NCBI RefSeq assembly: GCF_005886805.2
Contig: NZ_CP045430.1
Location: forward strand, 310,001 to 374,000
From: Pseudoalteromonas rubra
GTDB taxonomy: Bacteria; Pseudomonadota; Gammaproteobacteria; Enterobacterales; Alteromonadaceae
DNA length: 64,000 bases
Direction of reading: 5' to 3'
Shown: one piece after another, positions 26,401-35,495 of the stretch
Layout: each line of letters begins with the position of its first letter
Numbering within the stretch: position 1 is the first letter of the stretch
Notes under the pieces: generated by a model
The model's database searches: none
Seen by the model: the letters and a program-made list of their open reading frames with translations, nothing else
What the model was told of the DNA's origin: nothing
Program-made: the position numbers and the translations under genes

Positions 26401-29400
26401 TATGATCGACACGAGTTATGCTTAACTCCGGCCACGCCTTTGCAACATTAACCAGGTTAACCCCAGTCCAGATTGATTCCACTGACTGTGGCTTATCTCC
26501 ATTTGGGGTGAATGGCCCTGCAATACTGCCGACGCCCAACAATCCCCTCGTTTGTGGCAGTGACCCTGCCGGATAGTCGACAGTTCCAAGCACAGCATTT
26601 CGATGTCCCCATGCCTCTCCTGTATAAGGAAACTTGTCGGCATAGATAAAATCGTACACTGCCAGCATGGCTGCGGCTGAGATTTGCTCGTCCAAAGACA
26701 GATCTGCAGTACTGAAAAAGCGCTTTGACGATAGAGCAAGAACTTCCCTAACTCCCCAGTACTTACTGTGTTCTTCCCAACCTGGAAAGTGCTCAATAAC
26801 ACGTTGATGTGGAGTAGCACCATCTGAAGTTCTGTAGTGACTAAACAAGTCATTTTCTAGCGAATACTGTGCGAACTTTTGCGTTATTTCGCTAAACTCT
26901 GCGGTAACACCGTAAAAAGCCTCAATACCGCGTGCAGTCCGCTCAGCATTAATCAGGTAAAGTACTTTTTCTGCAGCTGACCACGCATCCCACACGCTTT
27001 GTGCTGGCATGTGTAGTTCTGCTTCAACTGTTTTATCCTGCCGTCGTGCATTGTTAAAACTAACCTCAATATCCTCAACCCGATGATAAGTCGCACCGAT
27101 CCAATCAATGTTTTCCTCTGGCACTGATTGTTCAAGCTTTTCGTCGGAAAGTAGCCTGTTAGGTTTACAGCTTTCAATTGTTGCCCTTACCCTTAGCGTT
27201 GTTCGATATGTGTAACTTTGCTCTTTTTCGTCAACGACTTTCAGCTCAAGGGTATAATCGCCATAATCCTCTGAAAACAAAAATGAGTGCTCGGTTCCAA
27301 CCTCGATACCATCTAACAGCCATTGATACTGCTTGAAAATCGCACCGTCATGATCCGGATGAACTGATAGCTTTTTACTTTCAAAGCGATCCACGGTTAT
27401 AACATCCGGAAATGGTTTTACAAGTATGATTGTGATCAACCCGGTTGCTGATTTACCATCAAAGCGAGTTGCTTTTAGTTGATAAGTTTCTTTTTCAACT
27501 ATGTTATTCAGATGTAGCTCGTTAACAGCCCAAACACGTCCATCGCTTAAGCGAGTGATTTCGAACCTGTGATACTTTGGATCGATTCCTTGATCAGAAA
27601 ACGAAAGTGTATAATTATCATGTTTATGAACAGCTACAACACGATTTTCCGGCAATGGAATGTTCTCTGGTAGCACAGTAATTTTTACCTGGTAGACTTT
27701 ACTCTGCCCCTTAGCATCAACTATTTTCAGTTCAAGGGAATAATCACCGGAATCCTTTGAAAACAGGAATGAGGGCTCAGTTCCTACCTCGATACCATCT
27801 AACAACCACTGATATTGTTCAAAAATTGCATCATCATATTCTGGATGCACTGTTAGCTTTTTCGTCTCAAAACGGTTCAAAGTTATAACATCAGGAAATG
27901 CTCTTGCAGGTACGATAGTGATCAGCCCGGTAGCAGATATACCATCAAAGTGAGTTGCTTTTAGCTGATAGGTCTCTTTTTCAACTATATTGTTTATATG
28001 TAGCTCATTAACAGCCCAAATATGCCCATCACTTAAGCGAGTGATTTCGCACCTATGGTACTTTGGATCGACTCCTTCATCAGAAAACGAAAGTGTATAG
28101 CTGTCATGTTTATGAACAGCTACAACTCGATTTTCCGGCAATGGATTATCTTTTGGTTGCACAGTAATTTGTACCGGGTAGACCTTGCTATATCCCAGTT
28201 CTCCCGTAATGTGTAGCTGGCCTTCATATTGTCCAGCAGGATAATCGAACTTGTATCTGCTGTTATAAAGGGGTACTGGCTTGCCATCAACAACCCAGTT
28301 ATTCCTGTAATTTTTAAACCGCTCTAACTTAGGAAGAAAGTTTGCCTCTCCTTCAGTAAATATCAGATTCGATAACCCAATATCAGTGGGCCAATCGGTG
28401 ACTGTTACTGTTGAGACATATTCATCCGGATTCCCCAGAGAATCTTTCAGTACAATTTTTACTTTGTAGGTACCAGGTGGCTTAGCGAAGTTCATAAATG
28501 GCGAATAAGCATTAACTCCTCTCCATGGTTCCTCATTAATGTACCACTCAAGTTGCTCAAATACGGGCTTGCCATACTGGTTCGTCGACTTATGAGCAAA
28601 GAATCGATAGTGTTCACCTGGCAATAAACTTAGGCTTGAGGGCAAAGGCCTGGCAACGACAACCTGAATACTGCTCGTTGCCAAATTACCCTGTGGATCT
28701 GTTATATTAAGTTGAAACGTATCGTCGGCGGTAACATCTGTGAGCATCAGGCTTGGCGTGTCGTATACTTTTCCTGTTGCTACACTCGAAAACTCGAATT
28801 TAAGATCATCTCCATAGTCAGCGCCTTGTGCCAGTAAAACAGGCTGCAACAGATAGTCTGACCCGCTTAACAACCCAATGTCGGGCCCCAAATTGGCTAG
28901 CTCATTTAATGTAAGATGACGTAATTCCAGCTTTATGGTGGCTATACGAGAGTAATTCTGCCCATCATAAACACGCACTTTAAATTCATCAGCAACATCT
29001 CGGTCCAAGTCTAATGCTCGGTATTTAAATGTCGTAGGTAGCCAGTCACCGGACTCAAAAGGTATAAACTGATTCCCCGTTGCACTTTGCTTACCCAGCT
29101 CAACCAATTTAGGCATTTCAACCACCTCAACTCGCAACCTCTGGCGAGCTTGACAATAAACAGTTGGCTCAGGGCACGTGGGAGATATCAAGTCGGGATC
29201 TTCAACATCTAATGCAATTGAGTGACCAAGTACATCTTGCGCGCTAATCCTTTTAATAATGTGCAAATCCTCCACAGTCGGAGGGGTATTTGTGGGATCA
29301 GCAATGACAGTAACAGGTAGTTGCAAATCGTACTTGAACCCAAACTTTCGCAGAGTCACAAGGAGCGACCATTCACCCAGATCTGGGATCAGGTTATGCT

Positions 29401-32400
29401 CACTGCTAATATTTGTTGAGCAATCTAGGTGCCCTGACTTGCAAGTCAGACGCCAACTTATCTCAGGTTGAAAACCATAAATTTCACTTTCAGACGCATC
29501 TATGTGCAGCAGCTCACCAAACCTGATCACAGAGTTGTAATCTACCTTAAGTTTAGGCCTCTGCCAGTCTCTGACGCATCGCACTAACCCCTGACGCTGC
29601 GGGATATCTGCGCTTCTTAACCCAACGGGCAAATAAGTAACATGTATAAAGCTATGACCATCTTTTTTTATGAGATAAGCATTGTTATTGTGATCTGTTT
29701 TTGTGGAGCTCCAGAATGAATAATCAGACCATTTGTTGAACAATTCAGAAAATTGAACTGCATAGATGCTTTGATCATGTGCAAGACTATATAGTTCATT
29801 GATATTTGGAAGGCGCCAATCATCAAATCCAGCCTCTTGCAAATTTTCACAGTATTGAACAGCCTGATGCCATCCTGATGACAACACAACGGAGTCAGAG
29901 CTTCTCGCTTTTTTCTGCCAAACTAACAGATTGCTCTGATCGTAAACGCCATACTCATATTGCTTATAACTTGGCTGATGTGCTACTTCACCAGTCACAC
30001 ATAGTGCATTGCCTTTTGCATACTTTACATTGTTGCGTGAATAAGCAAGCCCTGTACTAAGATCGATTTGAGTTGCAGATTGAATCGTAGAGTCATCACC
30101 CAAAAGCAAGGTATCCAGCTCGGCAGACCAATACTTTGAAGACCCCCTGGAGTTAAATTCTGCTGGTAACAGCCCGCTATTAAAATCACTTCTATCAAGA
30201 AGGAAAAACAACTCTTCCTCCAACGGTAAGCGCCAAGAGTCAATGCCTGCATGGTTTAGGTTTTCACAATAACTCACCGCCGAGTGCCAAGACAGTCCTT
30301 GAGCCCTATGTTCAGTAGCAAGGTCAGCCCAAATCAGCATTGAATTTTGGTCGGAGATGAGGCCGTCCTGCAACTCTACGTAAGACCGTTCGCGCCCTTG
30401 TTGATAAAACCCGTCGTCAAATGGCGCAAGACTTTGTGCTTGGCCAGTTTTTGGTATGTTGTTTTTGCTTGTTAGCTTGTTGTTATTTAAATCTTCAATT
30501 GAGCAACCAAATCTATCTAACCCTTCGACAGAATTCGTTTCAAGGCACAAATCAGCCACATCAGGTATGCCGTCCTCATCCTGATCATTGCCCTTCTCAA
30601 CCTCAATAGTGAAAGCTTGTTGTACCGTTTCAATACCATCATAAGCAACTAACACGACAGACTGCGTCCCCATATCTTCAGCCTGCGGTATCCAGCGTAT
30701 TTTATTGAACCGGTCAAGTATCATACCTGAAGGGGCTGAGGCCAGATATAGCTGCATATAACCGTCAGTATCGGAAGCGACGGCCTGATACTGGTATTCA
30801 TACCCAACAACCGCAGACAAAGCCGGGTTGCTATGAATGATGGGAGGTCTGTTGTCATCAGATACACCCAACAGATACCGCTGTATTAACGTGGTGCCTG
30901 CCTGTGAAGTAGCTGCAACTTCAATCTGATGGCTTCCCCAATTACCGGGTACATTCCAGCTTATTAAACCAGATTGACTGACAACCATCCCTTCAGGCCC
31001 TTTGAGTAATTCGTAACTAACTTGGTCATTGAGCGAGTGTTGCAGCTGATAGTGGTATAACGTTCCGCTTATCGCCGTTACTTTTGGGATGCTGGTAAAT
31101 TTTGGTATTGGGCTCCCAGGCTGCAGCACCTTTATTAGGCGACTTGATGAATGAGTTTGTCCATTATTATCGACCACTGAAAGCGTAATAACATGTTCCC
31201 CAGCGGGAAGCTCAGAGACTTCGTAGACCGCCTGCTTTGAAACAAGCAACCCGTTAATTCGCCATTGATACTCTTTAAGTTCCTGACCATTTGAGCTGAA
31301 ACTATCCAACCCATATAAAGTAAACGCTTGGCCAGCTAAGATTGTTGCAAACTTACCTAATACTGCTTTGGGGAAGACTGAAGTAACGTTTCTGCTATTC
31401 AGCCAACCCAACTTACCATCAAACCAAATACCAAATTGAGAGTCGAGAGCTTTAGTTACAACCCAAGAAGACCCTCGTGAAGCATAGCCCAACGGAACCT
31501 CATTAAATTCACTTTCTTTATGTATAACTTCGACATTGCGCGCTCCTGTAGAGGTGCAGTGATCAGAGTCCATGCGCTGTACCTGGGCAAGTTCAACCCA
31601 CTTAGTCGAATCGTCAAAGTGAATTTCGACACGTTCTTGTGTCATGCTGACTATTACGTATTGCTGACCAGCAGAGATGTACTGCCTCACTGAAGAACTA
31701 GCTGCAGAATCAAAAACACCAGTTCTCCCCACCGTTTCAATGATGCTACATTGCTGAGCTTTCTCCTCTAACGAGAGTTCAATCGATTGTAAATCAAAAT
31801 GAATACCATCCAACACCCTAATCTCAACTTCAACCAAGGACTTACTTGCAACATCAGGCAACCAACTAATGGCGCCACTCTCCTCATCGATCTGCATTCC
31901 TTCAGGAGACCTTAGCAATGCGAATTTTTGTTGAGTGCTTACCCTGGTTAGAATTGGGGTGTAGACAAACAGCTGGTCTCTTGTGGCCTTCAATACGACA
32001 TGTTTGTCGACGAACTTCGGGGCATTATTCACCCCCAGCGCTTGGACAAAGCTTGCCTGCACCCAAGCATAACTTTTACGATCATAAGCGTCGTGATACT
32101 CCACCTTATACCAGCCATCTTGATGGTCAACGACGAAATACTTGGAGCCAATATAGAGCGAGCTCAAAAATGGATAAGAGGAAAGGTCTGGATTTTCATA
32201 CCCACTTCCACCTTCGCTAATGACGGTCAAACAAGCCGTACCAAAAGATTCCCCTAAACTGCTTTGAGGAACCCATCCTGCCAAATCTTCAATAACAATT
32301 TTAGAGAAACCATTTTCTTGCTCATCTAGCAGGAATCGCTGCCCTACTTTAGCAATACCAATTGTACGACTACCTTGAACTGCATTGGCTTTTATGTAGG

Positions 32401-35080
32401 TATCGCTCTTCACTGTTACAGCACTACATTGAGTGATAAATGGCTCTGGTGCAACATCTATGGCAAATACCTGAGGGGCCTCTTTTCCGTTCCTGGTTAC
32501 AACCACTGTTACTGAATGCTGGCCGATTTGATTGATACCTGGATACCACTCAATTAGACCCGCAGCGGAAATAGACATCCCTGCTGGTGAATCTTTCAGA
32601 ATGTAGGTAATGCTGGAGTCCAGAGAAGCTAACTCAATTTGATAACGATATACTTGATTAGCAGTAGCAGTTTCAATGGGCAAACTCGTTATCACTGGCA
32701 CATCATGCTGAGGATCTCTAGAGGCTTTTTTAATGTAACCGACCTGACCGGCATACCAGACTTTTACCCACCCTGAATTTTCTGTCGATATGCTCCATTG
32801 AGAGCCATAAGGCACCGATCCCAATTGTGGTGCTTTTTCACTGGCAAATTGGTAAACAATATTCCCTGAATTTTGGTCAACATGTGAACACGCGCCATCT
32901 ACAAACTCTAGATATCCCGGTCCGTAAGCCCACTTAGCTTCCCCATCAAACCATATTTGATACCAGGCACCTTTTTGGTCTAGATACGCATATCTTTGAC
33001 CACTTTGTATGTACCCTACTTTATTGCCACTGGTGCTATTCAAATCGCGTACATTGACGCCTCTGATACTTTCAACTAGCTTGCAAGACACACCTGATAA
33101 CCCAGCTACCTCAACAGAAAACTTTTGTATTGCCGTTAAGTTACCAGTAGTAACAGCCATGATTTCTACATTATGCTGGCCTATTTGTGCAGAGCTAGGC
33201 TCCCAAATCAGCCTATTTTCGCTGATATACATACCAACTGGCGCAGAAAGAATTTCATACGTGACAGGCAAAGACCAATTACTGGAAATTTGATAGTTAA
33301 ACTCTTGGCTGACACCTACAGCTGAAGGAGGTTCGGAGGTAAACGCTAGATTATCATTAGTTGTATCGGTATCGTCGGAAACAAATAACTTTACTAATTC
33401 CCCTCCGAACCAAGTAACAACCGTGTTCACACCTTTTTGTAAAACAACCCATTTAGAGTCTTTTTGAGCAACACCAATATTATTGTTCTCAGCAAGAGTT
33501 TGAGCTTCCATTGATTGCTCAGCAGTGATGCAATATGCATTACTACGCTTAAGATAACCAGCTCCATATGCCCAACGAGCGGCTCCATCATACCAAATAT
33601 TAACCCAATTCCCCTGCTCAGACAGAACTGTATATTGTTCACCTACTGTGATGTAACCTACTTTTTGCGAGGATCCGTTTGCTTCAGTGCGCACATTAAC
33701 ATTTCTAACGGCTTCAACTATCTCACATTGCTTTTCATCATATAGCTCAGAAACTTCAATTGAGAATGACTGAATTAATTCACTTCCCACTAAATCTAGC
33801 GCTCGTAGAGTCACAAAGTGCTCACCAGAGTCTGATTCAGATGGCAGCCATGTGATCACTCCACCCTCTAGCGACATGCCATCAGGAGCCTCATCGAGGT
33901 TGAACCGTATACCTTTATGATGACCTTTGAGCTGGGGTACGTAGTAATAAGTGGTTTGAGGCGCTGTACGTATGTTCGGAGTGGAAATGAATGACCAATC
34001 TGCTTCCAGAGGAATGACTGAAGCTTTTGCTTTCGCAATATAGCCGGACTGCCCTAAATACCATACTTGGTACCAATCGTTTGTTTCCTGAGTAACAACC
34101 CATTTCGAGTTAGGTTCAACCCTTCCAAGCTGTGAAGAGTTTGAATCAGGTGCCATATAAACAGCACTAAAATCAGTGGTATTTAAACAACGACCATCAG
34201 AAGTATTCAAATACCCTTTACTATAAGACCAACGCGGCTGCCCATCATGCCAGATATTGAGCCAATTCCCCTCGCTTCCAATTATAGGGTACTGTTCACC
34301 AACATTTATATAACTAACTTTATCGTCTGATGAACTATTTCCGCTACGAACATTAACCCCTTTTATACTCTCGGCAATAGAACAATTTGCGGCTTGTGAA
34401 TCGTGAACAATTAAATTGATATTCTGAACCGAAACAACGCCAGTTAATAACTCTAATGCCAGTTCAATTTCGTGGTTTCCAACATTCCCACTTGCTGGTA
34501 CCCACTGAAGCTTACCCTGCTCATAGCGCATTCCATCAGGCCCACTTTTTAGTGTAACGCCTATCGCTGATTCTGGTTTCTGGAAATAATAGTTGAAAGT
34601 GGTTCCAACAAACGCATGTTGACTGGGAATATGCATCTCCGTCTTGGTCCCCTGGGACAATGCACTTGTTGCAACCCAACCTTTTTTTCCGCCAAACCAG
34701 ATATCCAACCACTCAGAATTGTGATTATTCACCACCCAGATTGAACCTGCAGGAGCATTCCCTAATACGTTTGCTGGCGAATTTTGCTCAACAACTTGGG
34801 TACTCTCTTGCAGAGAAATGCAAGTACCTGACGATTCCTTTAAATATCCGGGAGCGAAAGACCACCTTGCGGATCCGTCAAACCAAAAGTTAACCCAACT
34901 ACCATCTTTTTTTATTATGGGATATTTTTCTCCGGGGCTAAGGTAGCCAACTTTTGAACTGTCGGAACTGCTGGCACTTCTGACATTGACACCTTTCACC
35001 CCTTCAATGACCTGACAGTTTGCCGAAACCACTGAACTAGAAAGCAACATAATAAACGATAAGATGTGCCAAGCAGACAT
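20456..35080 (-). CDS. Giant secreted RHS/YD-repeat protein (4874 aa) with SH3, Ig-like, DUF1566, CAP modules and C-terminal toxin tip
   Basis: Signal peptide at residues 1-20. Six modules start at about residues 21, 232, 451, 665, 883 and 1110. The first four carry GVNVR-type bacterial SH3 pairs and Ig/He_PIG-like domains (GPDGM, LQWVPASGNVGNHEI); five and six are more diverged. Then PKD/He_PIG domains (1240-1490), a thrombospondin type 3-like DEDGIPDVADLC (about 1497), two DUF1566-like domains (1568-1834), cadherin/Ig-like repeats including a 162-residue tandem duplication (about 2312-2630), a CAP/SCP domain (about 2697-2887), Big_2-like and carboxypeptidase-regulatory-like domains (2907-3100), two more DUF1566-like domains (3564-3824), YD repeats (about 3844-4627) and the RHS core end KDPIGFAGGDTNLYNYV (about 4677). 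The last 100 or so residues, after KMWKAKKK, are the variable tip (GSREIIPASSINNPAIPKGF, TGEVFYSKDYKVIF). RHS cores encapsulate and release toxic tips. Sec export and surface display are inferred; no PAAR or VgrG is nearby. Confidence 0.9.
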   Translation of the reverse strand: MSAWHILSFIMLLSSSVVSANCQVIEGVKGVNVRSASSSDSSKVGYLSPGEKYPIIKKDGSWVNFWFDGSARWSFAPGYLKESSGTCISLQESTQVVEQNSPANVLGNAPAGSIWVVNNHNSEWLDIWFGGKKGWVATSALSQGTKTEMHIPSQHAFVGTTFNYYFQKPESAIGVTLKSGPDGMRYEQGKLQWVPASGNVGNHEIELALELLTGVVSVQNINLIVHDSQAANCSIAESIKGVNVRSGNSSSDDKVSYINVGEQYPIIGSEGNWLNIWHDGQPRWSYSKGYLNTSDGRCLNTTDFSAVYMAPDSNSSQLGRVEPNSKWVVTQETNDWYQVWYLGQSGYIAKAKASVIPLEADWSFISTPNIRTAPQTTYYYVPQLKGHHKGIRFNLDEAPDGMSLEGGVITWLPSESDSGEHFVTLRALDLVGSELIQSFSIEVSELYDEKQCEIVEAVRNVNVRTEANGSSQKVGYITVGEQYTVLSEQGNWVNIWYDGAARWAYGAGYLKRSNAYCITAEQSMEAQTLAENNNIGVAQKDSKWVVLQKGVNTVVTWFGGELVKLFVSDDTDTTNDNLAFTSEPPSAVGVSQEFNYQISSNWSLPVTYEILSAPVGMYISENRLIWEPSSAQIGQHNVEIMAVTTGNLTAIQKFSVEVAGLSGVSCKLVESIRGVNVRDLNSTSGNKVGYIQSGQRYAYLDQKGAWYQIWFDGEAKWAYGPGYLEFVDGACSHVDQNSGNIVYQFASEKAPQLGSVPYGSQWSISTENSGWVKVWYAGQVGYIKKASRDPQHDVPVITSLPIETATANQVYRYQIELASLDSSITYILKDSPAGMSISAAGLIEWYPGINQIGQHSVTVVVTRNGKEAPQVFAIDVAPEPFITQCSAVTVKSDTYIKANAVQGSRTIGIAKVGQRFLLDEQENGFSKIVIEDLAGWVPQSSLGESFGTACLTVISEGGSGYENPDLSSYPFLSSLYIGSKYFVVDHQDGWYKVEYHDAYDRKSYAWVQASFVQALGVNNAPKFVDKHVVLKATRDQLFVYTPILTRVSTQQKFALLRSPEGMQIDEESGAISWLPDVASKSLVEVEIRVLDGIHFDLQSIELSLEEKAQQCSIIETVGRTGVFDSAASSSVRQYISAGQQYVIVSMTQERVEIHFDDSTKWVELAQVQRMDSDHCTSTGARNVEVIHKESEFNEVPLGYASRGSSWVVTKALDSQFGIWFDGKLGWLNSRNVTSVFPKAVLGKFATILAGQAFTLYGLDSFSSNGQELKEYQWRINGLLVSKQAVYEVSELPAGEHVITLSVVDNNGQTHSSSRLIKVLQPGSPIPKFTSIPKVTAISGTLYHYQLQHSLNDQVSYELLKGPEGMVVSQSGLISWNVPGNWGSHQIEVAATSQAGTTLIQRYLLGVSDDNRPPIIHSNPALSAVVGYEYQYQAVASDTDGYMQLYLASAPSGMILDRFNKIRWIPQAEDMGTQSVVLVAYDGIETVQQAFTIEVEKGNDQDEDGIPDVADLCLETNSVEGLDRFGCSIEDLNNNKLTSKNNIPKTGQAQSLAPFDDGFYQQGRERSYVELQDGLISDQNSMLIWADLATEHRAQGLSWHSAVSYCENLNHAGIDSWRLPLEEELFFLLDRSDFNSGLLPAEFNSRGSSKYWSAELDTLLLGDDSTIQSATQIDLSTGLAYSRNNVKYAKGNALCVTGEVAHQPSYKQYEYGVYDQSNLLVWQKKARSSDSVVLSSGWHQAVQYCENLQEAGFDDWRLPNINELYSLAHDQSIYAVQFSELFNKWSDYSFWSSTKTDHNNNAYLIKKDGHSFIHVTYLPVGLRSADIPQRQGLVRCVRDWQRPKLKVDYNSVIRFGELLHIDASESEIYGFQPEISWRLTCKSGHLDCSTNISSEHNLIPDLGEWSLLVTLRKFGFKYDLQLPVTVIADPTNTPPTVEDLHIIKRISAQDVLGHSIALDVEDPDLISPTCPEPTVYCQARQRLRVEVVEMPKLVELGKQSATGNQFIPFESGDWLPTTFKYRALDLDRDVADEFKVRVYDGQNYSRIATIKLELRHLTLNELANLGPDIGLLSGSDYLLQPVLLAQGADYGDDLKFEFSSVATGKVYDTPSLMLTDVTADDTFQLNITDPQGNLATSSIQVVVARPLPSSLSLLPGEHYRFFAHKSTNQYGKPVFEQLEWYINEEPWRGVNAYSPFMNFAKPPGTYKVKIVLKDSLGNPDEYVSTVTVTDWPTDIGLSNLIFTEGEANFLPKLERFKNYRNNWVVDGKPVPLYNSRYKFDYPAGQYEGQLHITGELGYSKVYPVQITVQPKDNPLPENRVVAVHKHDSYTLSFSDEGVDPKYHRCEITRLSDGHIWAVNELHINNIVEKETYQLKATHFDGISATGLITIVPARAFPDVITLNRFETKKLTVHPEYDDAIFEQYQWLLDGIEVGTEPSFLFSKDSGDYSLELKIVDAKGQSKVYQVKITVLPENIPLPENRVVAVHKHDNYTLSFSDQGIDPKYHRFEITRLSDGRVWAVNELHLNNIVEKETYQLKATRFDGKSATGLITIILVKPFPDVITVDRFESKKLSVHPDHDGAIFKQYQWLLDGIEVGTEHSFLFSEDYGDYTLELKVVDEKEQSYTYRTTLRVRATIESCKPNRLLSDEKLEQSVPEENIDWIGATYHRVEDIEVSFNNARRQDKTVEAELHMPAQSVWDAWSAAEKVLYLINAERTARGIEAFYGVTAEFSEITQKFAQYSLENDLFSHYRTSDGATPHQRVIEHFPGWEEHSKYWGVREVLALSSKRFFSTADLSLDEQISAAAMLAVYDFIYADKFPYTGEAWGHRNAVLGTVDYPAGSLPQTRGLLGVGSIAGPFTPNGDKPQSVESIWTGVNLVNVAKAWPELSITRVDHSAATRCDKPIVPLEPVPQLIALEVAPQTLHLVPGMSEKLTITATYSSGHSEPVNQSVSMVELNRRVFSFKNGTVTAKSNGISSLTVLAGEVESNTIQIVVSEKTQDTKESEGFAGEHHELIADNASAEQFPVNLFAVFTGEVFDTNDQPLANAQVSFLGQDEFGSVKTDDNGRYSIAGMAGKSTLDISLPGYLRVQREIIALNKEWNSVDRVTLQPLDALVTLVDLTSDGPKVHKSNPVSDEFGVRSTSLVFEEVNQAKVVGPNGQTRTLDKIAVRATEYETPETMPGALPVESAFTYCAELDIAGVADNESVHFDQPVVMYVDNFLDFPVGELVPIGYYDRQEAKWKASENGVVVRLLDTNGDGEIDGVDYTGDEQPDDIDGDGSVADESKGIENYEAGKTYWRGRMFHFTPYDFNWSARSGGTPPTEVEVLTGDSSVVEENDQCAAVSSYIKPKTLELHEDISILGTGITLHYNSARTSDFHHIIKSNVSRLSLPDGVIRMHAVLEVAGNRFEQLFAPSVMQNVEFIWDGRDVRGVAVKGEVKARLKIGYEYASTYASAGNIAASGLRPDQVPPTWAQFGNESLGVTGRQNIIKWSESVISLFGSPKSEIANGWSISNHHLVDSHGNIYRGDGEIEKGSHASPTVSSGLSLSAVDGDDGYYGAPGRDISYAVTKYGYLYDINTRLNWQIKATEQTFSKSEAIEYCESLDFGGPWAGRWRLPSVKELLYTLDKSGREHEADAYTLNSYNNVWGANTIDEGQRKQALCVAGRGLNHDSWTIITDDMTPYNYAMLSDSLRLIGYNDYFQLYWQDTPDNISLKMTWREAINYCETLEHAGMTNWRLPTANELLMQGGTKNFLFKSPVGHNGDPDAIWRPYVEWRKPYWSSTPNVGAPELEAWAIEVTMGTGYHAYGQEEEQYHVRCVSPYQNSVVSPYIIENGKHVKTTDKLTGTLLSAFSYSETTGELTSIRDRFGNQVRLIRDEQGKVSQIVSPSGMTTSLDIDEHSNLRSVTYPDGTGYQLDYQGELLNHQIDPNGNVFERFFDAHGRITRSLDPEDGEWRFYSRLDEATQAKIYGYTTAENNRFEVKESANGGTETYYPDGSVESSMRSFKFYNNRLVPTSHQKVGGMEYLVHSKYDPIQKRNVPRSLVVRSPGGVESKTDITRNGDGHVVYFNVEHNDTQKVTMRYHVNSGKSTTTTRLGRETVLKLDTARQIPDYTEVVGFAPIHYSYDGFGRLMKISQGDRSTQYFYSGGYGLRSGLLEKIVGSNQPQVTLTRDNVGQVIRAVLSSSEQQQQATEFGYDNNGNLISITPDGQPEHQFAYNSINNVTSYTAPVAADAEQTVSSYVYDRDRRISEITFPSGENISYVYARGIDRLESISTPYGRYQLSYNEVGDVIRVNAPDGNTLNYHYDGLLYTGTNWTGDVTGSFSVNYSPGGDVGSVCVNDASCIAYGYDLDGMLTSAGNLTLNRALDKGGVITGTEHFDIQHHISHNQYGEIEEEHYTFGAQNLYQATYQFDDAGRITRKQQFLAGESQVETYLYDGLGRLSTAIKGDTTQVYRYGANGNRIGIDFTQGEQTTTKIATFDEQDRLTSFAQCRYQYDVNGALRQKTCGSTEHNYDYDIFGNLLQVEIKQDGQVSKQIDYDVDPQNRRVAKYVDGQHVAGYLYSDQLNPVAQLNANGDVVALFGYASKGHVPDYMLKGGREYRYITDQLGSPTMLVDAVSGEIAQRLDYDVYGEVTYDSNPGFQPFGFAGGLYDSDTGLVRFGARDYDPYAARWTAKDPIGFAGGDTNLYNYVSADPVNFIDPTGHILANLYGAAKDGGMELLFQLYVEGKPFACVDYKAVVVAAVGGLAFGGAAAAKAYKMWKAKKKGSKSGLREADNIANGPKLANQLTLESANSPFTKSGKLTDGAVKGSREIIPASSINNPAIPKGFSKYSTETFQSPSGNFQTHFYKNSKTGEVFYSKDYKVIFNSKSGG
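20776..21808 (-). repeat. 1.03-kb direct repeat, parental copy (partner 17124-18157)
   Basis: It is the 3' part of the giant gene, from AGESQVETYLYDG through the RHS core and the hydrophobic linker. The intact C and A runs here (six C near 21030, three A near 21098) show where the orphan lost bases. Confidence 0.9.
27190..28160 (-). repeat. Tandem 486-bp (162-residue) duplication inside the giant RHS gene
   Basis: The segment with PENRVVAVHKHD, DPKYH, EITRLSDG, NNIVEKETYQLKAT and FEQYQWLLDGIEVGTE occurs twice in a row with period 486 bases (for example CAGCTACAAC at 27631 and 28117). The copies differ by scattered substitutions, so the duplication is not brand new. Each unit looks like an Ig-like pair in the stalk. 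Confidence 0.85.
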
Positions 35081-35495
35081 TGGGGATCCTTAATAAATTA
35101 TTTTCCCAAAAATAAGCTGGCGATTCTAATTATTAAGTTTTACCTTTTCAACTGATATTTTTTAACAAATAATGACAATAGAGTTAAAACATGAATCAAT
35201 ATACTTTAACGGGAATAAAACTACTCATCTTGCTAGTTTCCTCTTTGATGTCTTACAACTTTGTTAAAAATTAACAGTGCCTCCGGTCGATAACTTTGTA
35301 CTGAAATCATCGTTTATGGTGTTGCGGCTTTGAGCCCCCTTAAAGGCTGTGCCATCGGCGTGATAAGCCGTGGTAACGGTGCCAACTACCCGCTTTCGCT
35401 AGTTCCATGATAAATGTGTAAAAAATTGTTTTACTTTCTGCAGTACATGCCTATAATTCGAACGAAATTAAAAATGGTGACATGGAGTCAACAAA
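35081..35495. other. Intergenic region between the giant RHS gene and the LipL32-like gene
   Basis: The RHS-proximal part is AT-rich and probably holds its promoter; AAGGATC before the ATG at 35080 is the ribosome site. On the reverse strand, 35264-35400 is open for about 44 codons ending in TAA, with TTAYHADGTAFKGAQSRNT and STKLSTGGTVNF. This looks like the protein-like tail of a lost gene, but there is no start and a stop lies just before it. Nothing else is recognised. Confidence 0.4.

Noticed and set aside
20456-35080. Possibility that the giant gene is a misassembly of several genes
   Set aside because: The frame is continuous for 4874 codons with coherent module order and a single signal peptide and RHS end; no internal start with a strong ribosome site stands out.
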